From positions 1-19,613 of the forward strand of contig CALWWO010000004.1 in assembly GCA_944385265.1 (NCBI GenBank): a stretch of 19,613 bases of DNA, written 5' to 3'. This document shows, one piece after another, positions 12,865 to 19,613 of the stretch. The position numbers and the translations under genes are program-made. Below the pieces are notes generated by a model, which was not told where the DNA came from, ran no database searches, and was given only the letters and a program-made list of their open reading frames with translations. Numbering within the stretch: position 1 is the stretch's first letter; every line of letters starts with the position of its first letter. Origin of the DNA: an uncultured Oscillospiraceae bacterium. GTDB taxonomy: Bacteria > Bacillota_A > Clostridia > Oscillospirales > Oscillospiraceae.

Positions 12865-12887
12865 CCCCCGATATTTTGTATCGGGGG
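12865..12887. terminator. Hairpin between the repeats and mfd
   Basis: CCCCCGATA-TTTTG-TATCGGGGG, a 9-bp perfect stem. It has no T-run on the plus side. On the minus strand GATTTTTAT begins about 7 nt after it. Possibly a weak boundary element. Confidence 0.4.
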
Positions 12888-12901
12888 CGTTGCCGGTTGC
12901 G

Positions 12902-12931
12902 TTGGCAAAGGCATAAAAACCACCATATATT
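12902..12931 (+). promoter_or_regulatory. Possible promoter for mfd
   Basis: TTGGCA (12902-12907) and TATATT (12926-12931), 18 bp apart. The -10 lies only 18 bp before the ATG, so the leader would be about 12 nt and hold just the GAGAGG ribosome binding site. Weak candidate. Confidence 0.35.
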
Positions 12932-12949
12932 GTGCATTGAGAGGTAAGT

Positions 12950-15900
12950 ATGAAGAAGATAGCGGAAGCGCTTATAGATGAAAAGGAGTTTAAACGGCTG
13001 TATGCGGCGATCGACGCGGGACAGTGCCCCGCGCTCGCTTCCGGGCTTGGGAGCATACATCGCGCGCATGTCATATCGTCATTGTATGGGCTGCTTGGCG
13101 GACCGGCGGTCGTAATATGCTCCGACGAAAGCGAGATAAAGCGGCTTGCCGGCGATATAGAGAGCATGACGGGAAAGACGCCCGCCATACTCGTCCCGCG
13201 TGAGCTCACGCTTTACAATGCGGAAAGCGCGTCGCGCCAGTCAGAACATGTCAGGATACGCGCGATGCACGCGATGACGGCGGAGGATAAACCTATAATC
13301 ATCGGCACAGCGGACGCTTTTATGCAGCGGACCATGCCGAAAGCAGTGCTTGACGATACATCGATGGAGATAGAGCTCGGTCACGAGTATGATATGACGG
13401 AGATAGCGTACCTGCTCGTAAAGGCGGGATATACCCGCTCTCAGCAGGTAGAGGGCGCGGGGCAGTTTGCGATGCGCGGCGGGATACTGGATTTTTATTC
13501 ACCGGCGCACGAATACCCCGTGCGGTGCGAATTTTTCGGAGACGAAGTCGATTCGATGGGATTTTTCGACACATCGACCCAACGGCGTACGGAGATGATA
13601 AAAAAAGCGGCGATACTCCCCGTGCTTGAGACACTCCCCATAATGGTTGAGGGCGGAGCCGAAGGGCTTGCCAAAAAGATAGACGCGCTCGCCGCGAGGT
13701 GTGCGCGGAGAAAAAACAAAAGCGAGAAATTTATCGAGACGCTGAAAAGCGACGCAGATAGGCTGCGGAATACAGGCAGCCTCCCGTGGGCTGACAGGTA
13801 CATGGATCTTGTGTACGACGAGGCGACGGCGGCGGATATCATACCGGAAAACGCCGCGGTCATCCTGTGCGAGCCGGCTCGCCTTAAAGACAGGGCTGAA
13901 AATTACGAGTGGCAGCTAAACGAGGACATAAAATCGCTGATGGAGGCGGAAATGCTCGACGGGTCGATCGCAAGCTACGCCGTGTCGTGGGAAGAGGTGT
14001 GCCGCAGAGTATCGGAATACCCTGTGATAATGCTGGATAATTTCACATCCGGCAGATATATCATAAATCCGCGCACCGTTATAGGGATAACGGCGAAGCA
14101 GCTCCCGTCATACGGCGGAAATATCGAGACGGCTGCGGGCGATATCGCGCATTATATGAAGAGCGGATACCGCGTCGTCGTGCTGTGCCAGGACTCGCAC
14201 AGGGCTGATAATCTCGCACAGTATCTGAAAAAAAGCGGGATAAAGTGCGCGTGCAATTACGAGCTGACCGATATGCCGCAGCCCGGCGGATGCATAATAG
14301 CCGTCGGCGCGCTGTCAGCCGGGTTTGAGTATCCGGAGAGCAGGCTCGCCGTCATAACAGAGGGGCAGATATTAGAGAGCGCGTTCGGCAAAAGGCGGAA
14401 AACGCGGCGCAGATCCGGCAAGGGAAGGCTTGAAAGCTTCACGGATCTAGCTCCCGGCGATCTCGTAGTGCACGAGCATTACGGTATAGGAAGATTTGTC
14501 GGCGTTGTAAAGCGGACGGTGGATAAGGTCGAAAAGGACTACATCAAAATAGCATACGCCGGGTCCGATACGCTGTATATACCGGCGACGCAGCTCGATA
14601 TGATATCGAAATATATCGGTGCGGCGGAGGACCATCCCGTAAAGCTGTCAAAAATGGGCGGAACGGACTGGACGAGGGCGAAAGCCCGCGCGAAGGGCGC
14701 CGTCAAGGAGCTGGCGCATGGGCTTATAAAGCTACAGGCGGAGCGTATGCAGCAGACGGGATTTGCGTTTTCACCGGACAGCCCGTGGCAGACGGAGTTT
14801 GAAGAGAGCTTTGAGTATCAGGAGACTGACGATCAGATACGCAGCGTAAACGAGATAAAAAAGGACATGGAAAGCTCCGTCCCGATGGACCGCCTTCTGT
14901 GCGGGGACGTGGGCTACGGCAAGACCGAGGTGGCTCTGCGCGCCGTCATGAAATGCGTGCTTGACGGAAAGCAGGCGGCGATACTTGTGCCGACGACGGT
15001 GCTCGCGCAGCAGCATTATGTAACGGCGTCGCGCCGGTTTTCGGGATATCCGGTGCAGATAGAGGTGCTCAGTAGGTTCCGTACGGGCGCTCAGCTCAAA
15101 AAATCGCTCGCAAACATAAAGTCGGGAGCGGCTGATATAATAATAGGCACGCATAAGCTGCTGCAAAAGGACGTCGTATTCAAGGATCTGGGACTTTTGG
15201 TAGTGGACGAGGAGCAGAGATTCGGCGTCGCACATAAGGAGCGCTTAAAGGAGATATCGCGCGGGGTCGATGTGCTCACGCTGTCAGCCACGCCGATACC
15301 GAGGACGCTGAATATGGCGCTGTCCGGGATACGCGATATGTCCACGATAGAGGAGCCGCCGGTGGACCGCCAGCCGGTACAGACGTATGTCATGGAACAC
15401 AACTGGGGCGTCGTATGCGACGCGATACGGCGCGAGATATCGCGCGGCGGGCAGGTATATTATCTGCACAATACGATAGACAGCATAGACAGAACGGCGT
15501 TTCGCCTTTCGGAAATGCTGGGCGAAGACGTGACCGTCGCGGCGGCGCACGGACGGATGAATGAAGAGCTGCTCAGCGGGATAATGAGCCGCATGGCGGA
15601 CGGGGAGATACAGGTGCTCGTCTGTACTACGATAATAGAGACGGGTATAGATATACCGAACGTCAATACGCTTATAATAGAAGATGCGGATAAGCTGGGG
15701 CTTGCGCAGCTTCACCAGCTACGAGGCAGAGTCGGCAGGTCGAGCCGCCGGGCATACGCGTATTTCACATTCCGGCAGGGAAAGACGATGAACGAGGTCG
15801 CCGAAAAACGCCTTTCCGCGATACGCGAGTTTGCGGAGTTCAATTCAGGCTTCAAAATCGCGCTGCGCGATCTTGAGATACGCGGCGCGGGAAATATACT

Positions 15901-16462
15901 CGGCGCGGAGCAGTCGGGGCATATGATGAGCGTCGGGTACGATATGTATCTGAAGCTTTTGGAGGAGGCTGTGCTTGAAGAAAAAGGCGAAAAGCCGCCG
16001 AGAAAGCCGGACTGCTCGGCAGATCTGACAGTGTCGGCGAATATACCGGAATCATACGTGCCGTCTCCGGAGCAGCGGATGGATCTGTATCGCCGTATCG
16101 CCGCGATACGGACGGAGGGCGACGCGGACGATATCACAGACGAGCTGATAGATCGATTCGGCGATCCGCCGAAGAGCGTGAACACGCTTATCCATATAGC
16201 GATAATGCGGGGCGAGGCTTCCGATACGGGAATTTATGAGATAGTACAGCGCGACGGACGGCTGTATTTTAAAATGGACAGCTTCGATATGGAGAGTGTA
16301 ACGGCGCTGTATTACGCGCCGGAGTATAAGGGCAGGCTCAAGATCGAGGCTGGCGCGAAACCGGCGGTATCGGTAAAGCTTAAGTCGGCAGACGATGTTG
16401 TCGGTGAGGCGATATCGTTCATAAGGGCATATAAGAACACGAATAAGGCGGTGAACAAATGA
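12950..16462 (+). CDS. mfd: Transcription-repair coupling factor Mfd
   Basis: 1170 residues, normal length. Mfd displaces RNA polymerase stalled at DNA lesions and recruits UvrA for nucleotide excision repair. Domains in order: an N-terminal UvrB-like module with GQFAMRGGILDFYSPAHEYPVRCEFFGDEVDS; the polymerase-interacting domain (about 498-575) with DLVVHEHYGIGRFVG; the RecG-like translocase with Walker A GDVGYGKT (652-659), the DEEQRFGV box (753-760), TLSATPIPRTLNMAL and the QLRGRVGRS motif VI; and the C-terminal TRCF domain with SPEQRMDLYRRIAAI. GAGAGG lies 6 nt upstream of the ATG. ATA is strikingly common among its isoleucine codons. Its stop overlaps the next start by 4 nt (ATGA), indicating translational coupling. 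Confidence 0.97.
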   Translation: MKKIAEALIDEKEFKRLYAAIDAGQCPALASGLGSIHRAHVISSLYGLLGGPAVVICSDESEIKRLAGDIESMTGKTPAILVPRELTLYNAESASRQSEHVRIRAMHAMTAEDKPIIIGTADAFMQRTMPKAVLDDTSMEIELGHEYDMTEIAYLLVKAGYTRSQQVEGAGQFAMRGGILDFYSPAHEYPVRCEFFGDEVDSMGFFDTSTQRRTEMIKKAAILPVLETLPIMVEGGAEGLAKKIDALAARCARRKNKSEKFIETLKSDADRLRNTGSLPWADRYMDLVYDEATAADIIPENAAVILCEPARLKDRAENYEWQLNEDIKSLMEAEMLDGSIASYAVSWEEVCRRVSEYPVIMLDNFTSGRYIINPRTVIGITAKQLPSYGGNIETAAGDIAHYMKSGYRVVVLCQDSHRADNLAQYLKKSGIKCACNYELTDMPQPGGCIIAVGALSAGFEYPESRLAVITEGQILESAFGKRRKTRRRSGKGRLESFTDLAPGDLVVHEHYGIGRFVGVVKRTVDKVEKDYIKIAYAGSDTLYIPATQLDMISKYIGAAEDHPVKLSKMGGTDWTRAKARAKGAVKELAHGLIKLQAERMQQTGFAFSPDSPWQTEFEESFEYQETDDQIRSVNEIKKDMESSVPMDRLLCGDVGYGKTEVALRAVMKCVLDGKQAAILVPTTVLAQQHYVTASRRFSGYPVQIEVLSRFRTGAQLKKSLANIKSGAADIIIGTHKLLQKDVVFKDLGLLVVDEEQRFGVAHKERLKEISRGVDVLTLSATPIPRTLNMALSGIRDMSTIEEPPVDRQPVQTYVMEHNWGVVCDAIRREISRGGQVYYLHNTIDSIDRTAFRLSEMLGEDVTVAAAHGRMNEELLSGIMSRMADGEIQVLVCTTIIETGIDIPNVNTLIIEDADKLGLAQLHQLRGRVGRSSRRAYAYFTFRQGKTMNEVAEKRLSAIREFAEFNSGFKIALRDLEIRGAGNILGAEQSGHMMSVGYDMYLKLLEEAVLEEKGEKPPRKPDCSADLTVSANIPESYVPSPEQRMDLYRRIAAIRTEGDADDITDELIDRFGDPPKSVNTLIHIAIMRGEASDTGIYEIVQRDGRLYFKMDSFDMESVTALYYAPEYKGRLKIEAGAKPAVSVKLKSADDVVGEAISFIRAYKNTNKAVNK

Positions 16463-17442
16463 AAAAAGTTTTGACGACGGCTGTTGCTGTAATAGTACTG
16501 GTGCTTATAATCTTCGGCTGCATAAAGCTTTTCACGCACGGCGTGGGCATAGATTACATGGACGAAGACAGAGTAGTCATGCAGATCGAGGGCGGAGATA
16601 TAACATGGAGAGAGTATTACGGCTGGCTGTGCTATGGAAGAGTACAGGTCGAGGCTATGCTAGGCAGCGCGATAGAAGATTGGACGGCTATGGCAAATTC
16701 CCAGCAAACGTATGCCGAATATGTGAAATCTTACGCGTATTATCTCATATCCACCTATAAGGCAGTGGAGTGGAACGCCGCAGTGCTCGGCATCGAGCTG
16801 ACGGATGAGGAGCGCCAGAGCATACGCGACGAGCTTGCCACAATGAACCAGTCGGAAAGAGAGACGGTATATTCAATGTACGGCGGCGAGGATATGTACA
16901 TGTATCTTGCCGAACTCGACGCGCTGTATACGAAATGCCACGACTATCAGTACGGCGAAAACGGCGAGAAGACGGACGATGAGTACGCCGCGCAATATGC
17001 CGAACAAAACGAATTTTTATCGTTTTACGGGCTGTTTATAGAAGATTCAGCCGGCGTGTCCGGCGAGAGCATCGCCGAAACCGTGAACGCCGCCGCCGAT
17101 AAAACAGCGGAGATATCGCGCCTGCGCGAGGAATATGAGATAGACGACGGGTATGAGAGCGGCTATCTTTTGGCGACCGGCGTGCTTGACAGCGCGGCAG
17201 AGGAGGCGCTGATCGAGGTCGATATCGGCGAATGTACATGGGCTGAAGCCGACGGCGGCGTGTGGATAATGCTGCGCGCGGAGATAGATTACGACGGGAT
17301 AGTATACGACACGGAAAATACCTTACGCGAACAGGCGTCCTGGTATATATTTGAATCGGTCGTGAACGGATGGACCGAAAACATGCAGTTCATGACGGGC
17401 GATACGTACAACAGTATCGACGTGGCTGATGTTTTCGGCTGA
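16459..17442 (+). CDS. Membrane-anchored SurA/PrsA-N-like protein coupled to mfd
   Basis: 327 residues. A basic start and hydrophobic segment (residues 4-20) end in IIFGC, with Cys21 at a possible lipobox; phenylalanine at -2 is unusual, so a plain signal anchor is equally possible. The exported part is acidic and mostly helical (WREYYGWLCYGRVQVEAML, YAEYVKSYAYYLISTYKAVEWNAA, LGIELTDEERQSI), a pattern seen in the N-terminal chaperone domain of SurA/PrsA-type proteins. In many Firmicutes a PpiC-type foldase gene follows mfd. The rotamase domain itself is not recognisable, so I assign a possible chaperone role only. The start overlaps the mfd stop (ATGA). A strong terminator follows at 17462. 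Product not firmly identified. Confidence 0.8.
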   Translation: MKKVLTTAVAVIVLVLIIFGCIKLFTHGVGIDYMDEDRVVMQIEGGDITWREYYGWLCYGRVQVEAMLGSAIEDWTAMANSQQTYAEYVKSYAYYLISTYKAVEWNAAVLGIELTDEERQSIRDELATMNQSERETVYSMYGGEDMYMYLAELDALYTKCHDYQYGENGEKTDDEYAAQYAEQNEFLSFYGLFIEDSAGVSGESIAETVNAAADKTAEISRLREEYEIDDGYESGYLLATGVLDSAAEEALIEVDIGECTWAEADGGVWIMLRAEIDYDGIVYDTENTLREQASWYIFESVVNGWTENMQFMTGDTYNSIDVADVFG

Positions 17443-17461
17443 AAATAAAGAAAAAATAAGC

Positions 17462-17501
17462 AAAAGCGGAGCGGATGTTATGTAAACTCGCTCCGCTTTT
17501 T
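17462..17501 (+). terminator. Terminator of the mfd operon
   Basis: AAAAGCGGAGCG/CGCTCCGCTTTT, a 12-bp perfect stem with a 15-nt loop, followed by TTTTTGTTTT. It starts 20 nt after the stop codon. Confidence 0.88.
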
Positions 17502-17606
17502 GTTTTCCCTCTTTCCGACGTTGCTGCGTTTTTTCAATGGGTATCCGCCGCCGCGCTTTTTAATTGGCGAGCCGCCGCGTTTTGCGACTGTTATACAGTG
17601 ATTGCG

Positions 17607-17766
17607 CCGGAGATGGAGCTGCTGCACCGTAAGCAGAGCTTTTACGCGGGAAGCGGAGTTTATTCCAGAAGTGGAGAGCCTGCACCAAAAAATGGAATAA
17701 TGGCGCAGAAAGTGGGTGAATTATGCCAAAAATGGGAATAAAAATACCGAAAATGGGGAGATAACG
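17607..17766. repeat. Eight degenerate ~20-bp tandem units upstream of gerA
   Basis: Units start at 17607, 17627, 17647, 17665, 17685, 17706, 17726 and 17747, with lengths 20, 20, 18, 20, 21, 20, 21 and 20. Rough consensus: CCRRAARTGGRG, then about 8 variable bases ending in CG, CA or TA. No unit is identical to another. The period is about two helical turns. The length is not a multiple of three, so it is not a coding repeat. There are no spacers, so it is not CRISPR. Earlier in this gap (17545-17580) GCCGCCGCG occurs twice; 17767-17890 shows nothing I can name. Confidence 0.6.
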
Positions 17767-17898
17767 CCGGATGAACCGCGTTTTTAAACCGTTTTTTACG
17801 CCGTATTGCGTTTTATTAAGCGAAGAGCGGAAAAAATTATGCGTTTTGCGCCGCGTTGCATATCGACCGGCGCTATATTTTGCGTTGCCGGGTCGGTC

Positions 17899-17927
17899 GG
17901 ATATTTTTATACCGGCAGGCAATAATA
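17899..17927 (+). promoter_or_regulatory. Possible forespore (sigma-F/G type) promoter for gerA
   Basis: GGATA (17899-17903), 14 bp, then GGCAATAATA (17918-17927), resembling the sigma-F pattern of a short -35 and GG-rich -10. Germinant receptor operons are normally transcribed in the forespore. No sigma-A promoter is evident. A perfect 12-bp palindrome, ACGCCGCGGCGT (17952-17963), lies between it and the ribosome binding site. Confidence 0.3.
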
Positions 17928-17984
17928 GCAGGTATAAGAAAAAAAGAGGAGACGCCGCGGCGTTTCAAAAAGGAGGCTGAAAGC

Positions 17985-19451
17985 ATGGCGGACGGAAGTG
18001 TAAAATACGACATGCCGGTGTCGTCAAAAGAGCTGGAGAAGATATTTGCCGGCTGCTATGATTTTGAAAAAAGGAAACTCACGGTAGGCGGACGCGGCGG
18101 AGTTAGCGTCACACTGTGTTTTATAGACGGGCTCGTATCGAGCGAAGCCGTAGCTCGGGAAATAATACGCCCGCTTACGAGCGACGAGCGGTTTGCCGGC
18201 GCGCGGAATGAGCCGGAGATAATATCGCTTGCCATGGGCGGCGTCGTATACGGACAGACGGCGCGGCGACGCGACGTGCTGGACGATGTTATAAACGATT
18301 TGCTCAATGGATTTTGCGCCGTGATATTTGAAAAAGAGAAGTCCGCCGTCACGTTTGAAACGAGGACGGGAGAGAAACGCTCCATCGATCAGCCTAAAGA
18401 GGAAAAGGTGGTAAAGGGATCAAAGGATGCGTTTGTAGAAATACTGAAGCTGAACACAATGCAGGTGCGGCGGAAGATAAAAAATCCGGCGCTGAAAATA
18501 AAACAGTACACCGTCGGCGAAAAAACGAATACTGCGGCGGTGCTGATATATATAGAGGGATTTACGAATCCGGAGCTTGTAAGCGAGGCGGAAAGGCGGC
18601 TGAAGGCTATGAAGATCGAAGGAGCGCTTGCGTCCGCGACGCTTGAGGAAAACCTCTGCGACCGCCCGAACGATATTTTTCCGCAGCTTATAACGACAGA
18701 GAGACCGGATAAGTTCTGCATAAATATTTTAGAAGGGCGAGTGGGGATCATCGCTGACGGGCTGCCAATAGGATATCTCGCGCCCGGAACGATAAGCCAG
18801 TTTCTCAAGGTGCCGGAGGATCATTCTCAGCATTTCGTCATAGCGTCGGTGCTTACGCTTCTGCGGTATTTATCCGTAGTCTTGACGCTTATTTTACCGG
18901 CGTTTTATGTGGCTGTGGCGATGTATCATCAGGAGATGCTGCCGACGAAGCTTATGCAGTCGATGATAAATGCAAAGCAGAGCGTGCCGTTTCCGACGGC
19001 GGTGGAGGTTCTTGCGATGCTCATGGCGTTTGAGCTTTTGCAGGAGGCGGGGCTTCGTCTTCCGAATCCTACGGGAGAAACAGTCAGCATAATAGGCGCG
19101 CTTATAGTCGGGCAGTCAGCTGTTGAGGCAAAGGTAGTCTCGCCCGTAGTTGTGATAGTAGTGGCTCTGTCCGGAATAGCGGGATACGCCGTCCCGTCGC
19201 AGGATTTCGGCGCTGCGCTCCGCATATGCCGGTTTCTGATGGTGCTTGCGGCGATAGCAGCGGGCATGTTCGGGCTTGCGATAAGCATAGCGCTGCTGAT
19301 ATATCATCTGTGTACGATAGACAGCTTCGGCGTAGCATATATGTCCCCGTTTGCCGGGACAAAGGGCAGGCATATAATGCGCGCGATGCTTCGGCTTCCG
19401 ATGACAAAGAAAAAAGACAGAGAATCAGAGCTGAGACCGACGTCCGAATAA
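17985..19451 (+). CDS. gerA: Spore germinant receptor A subunit (GerA family)
   Basis: 488 residues of the GerA family (GerAA/GerKA type), the A subunit of the germinant receptor in the inner spore membrane, recently shown for GerA to act as an ion channel. A soluble N-terminal half contains VSVTLCFIDGLVSSEAV, KNPALKIKQYTVGEKT and the family motif LEGRVGIIADGLPIGYLAPGT. The C-terminal half has about four membrane segments: ASVLTLLRYLSVVLTLILPA, TAVEVLAMLMAFELLQEAG, SPVVVIVVALSGIAGYAVP and FLMVLAAIAAGMFGLAISIA, with SFGVAYMSPF at the end. The ATG at 17985 is chosen because AAAGGAGG lies 8 nt upstream; the in-frame extension back to 17856 lacks homology. gerC follows after 27 bp, as in gerA-type operons. 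Which of the A-subunit subfamilies it belongs to is uncertain. Confidence 0.93.
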   Translation: MADGSVKYDMPVSSKELEKIFAGCYDFEKRKLTVGGRGGVSVTLCFIDGLVSSEAVAREIIRPLTSDERFAGARNEPEIISLAMGGVVYGQTARRRDVLDDVINDLLNGFCAVIFEKEKSAVTFETRTGEKRSIDQPKEEKVVKGSKDAFVEILKLNTMQVRRKIKNPALKIKQYTVGEKTNTAAVLIYIEGFTNPELVSEAERRLKAMKIEGALASATLEENLCDRPNDIFPQLITTERPDKFCINILEGRVGIIADGLPIGYLAPGTISQFLKVPEDHSQHFVIASVLTLLRYLSVVLTLILPAFYVAVAMYHQEMLPTKLMQSMINAKQSVPFPTAVEVLAMLMAFELLQEAGLRLPNPTGETVSIIGALIVGQSAVEAKVVSPVVVIVVALSGIAGYAVPSQDFGAALRICRFLMVLAAIAAGMFGLAISIALLIYHLCTIDSFGVAYMSPFAGTKGRHIMRAMLRLPMTKKKDRESELRPTSE

Positions 19452-19478
19452 GCGTAATGAAAGGGGAAGCTACAGAAT

Positions 19479-19613
19479 ATGCGGCGAAATATCAGATCAA
19501 TAACGGCGGCTTCACTCGCCGTGTTTCTATTCATCTCTATGTCCGGATGCAGCGGGACGAGCATATATTATAATTACAGAGAGATCGAAAAACTCGAACT
19601 TATACGGTCGATA
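19479..19613 (+). CDS. gerC: Germinant receptor lipoprotein (GerC family), N-terminal part
   Basis: 45 codons are visible before the right edge. The ATG at 19479 starts a lipoprotein signal peptide: MRRNIRSI, then a hydrophobic stretch, and the lipobox MSGC with Cys24. The mature start YNYREIEKLELI matches the GerC-family pattern of an aromatic residue, then REIE and an aliphatic strand. AAAGGGG lies about 12 nt upstream. GerC proteins are the peripheral lipoprotein subunits of Ger receptors and need diacylglyceryl transfer by Lgt, whose gene is at the left end of this window. Incomplete only because of the window edge. Confidence 0.85.
   Translation, partial: MRRNIRSITAASLAVFLFISMSGCSGTSIYYNYREIEKLELIRSI

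Noticed and set aside
12444..13069. Minus-strand open frames ending GGATKRESVEC in the tandem repeats
   Set aside because: They exist only because the repeat is open in that phase. No Shine-Dalgarno is seen, the second extends antisense into mfd, and the composition is low-complexity.
14771..15715. Minus-strand open frames opposite mfd
   Set aside because: Shadows of mfd caused by its codon bias; the plus strand encodes conserved helicase motifs throughout.
17607..17766. CRISPR-like array
   Set aside because: The units are adjacent, degenerate and only about 20 bp, with no unique spacers and no cas genes.
17560..17922. Minus-strand frame with a hydrophobic PIFGIFIPIFGI stretch
   Set aside because: The stretch is the reverse translation of the ~20-bp repeats; no ribosome binding site or homology.

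Overview
The window looks like a chromosomal segment of an anaerobic, spore-forming Firmicute of the class Clostridia, probably an Oscillospiraceae/Ruminococcaceae-like gut lineage. The reasons are a GerA-type germinant receptor operon, a rubrerythrin-type rubredoxin fused to a flavin reductase, a DUF134/NifX-type protein, a 'clostridial' TetM-like GTPase, G+C near one half by eye, strong Shine-Dalgarno sequences, and very frequent ATA isoleucine codons. No phage, plasmid, transposase, rRNA or CRISPR array is visible. Genus cannot be fixed from the sequence alone.

Layout. (i) 1-2682, minus strand: a CNNM/CorC-type membrane protein, then ridA and lgt (cut by the left edge) from their own promoter. 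(ii) 3091-4811, plus strand: a redox locus made of a Crp/Fnr regulator, a thioredoxin with a WCMPC active site, and a flavin reductase-rubredoxin fusion. Candidate operators lie in the regulator-trx gap. Two terminators separate it from (iii) 5011-5901, minus strand: a DUF134-NifX-His-rich tail fusion with an internal ribosome binding site. (iv) 6198-8867, minus strand: a TetM-like translational GTPase whose C terminus is a complete Rae1/YacP-type NYN endoribonuclease. This is the most striking gene in the window. (v) 9106-10590, plus strand: a Bcp-type peroxiredoxin with a good promoter and terminator, then an orphan FkbM methyltransferase. (vi) 10805-10881: tRNA-Val(CAC) with promoter and terminator. 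(vii) 10919-11685: about 750 bp without genes, dense in palindromes. It contains two inverted copies of a structured repeat with compensatory changes, then a train of small hairpins running up to rsmG. (viii) 11686-12393: rsmG, followed directly at its stop codon by a near-consensus parS site, then two tandem 176-bp repeats. (ix) 12950-17442: mfd, overlapped by a gene for a membrane-anchored SurA/PrsA-N-like protein. (x) 17607-17766: eight degenerate units of about 20 bp in the gap before gerA. (xi) 17985-19613: gerA and the start of gerC, running off the right edge.

How the parts relate. The Crp/Fnr-Trx-rubredoxin genes and the Bcp peroxiredoxin form an oxygen/peroxide defence theme. Lgt would lipidate GerC and perhaps the mfd-linked protein. 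RsmG, the GTPase-Rae1 fusion and tRNA-Val all act on translation, but nothing in the layout shows that they form one system. The best candidate for an undescribed biological system is the GTPase-Rae1 fusion, which joins an A-site-directed translation factor to an A-site mRNA nuclease in one chain.
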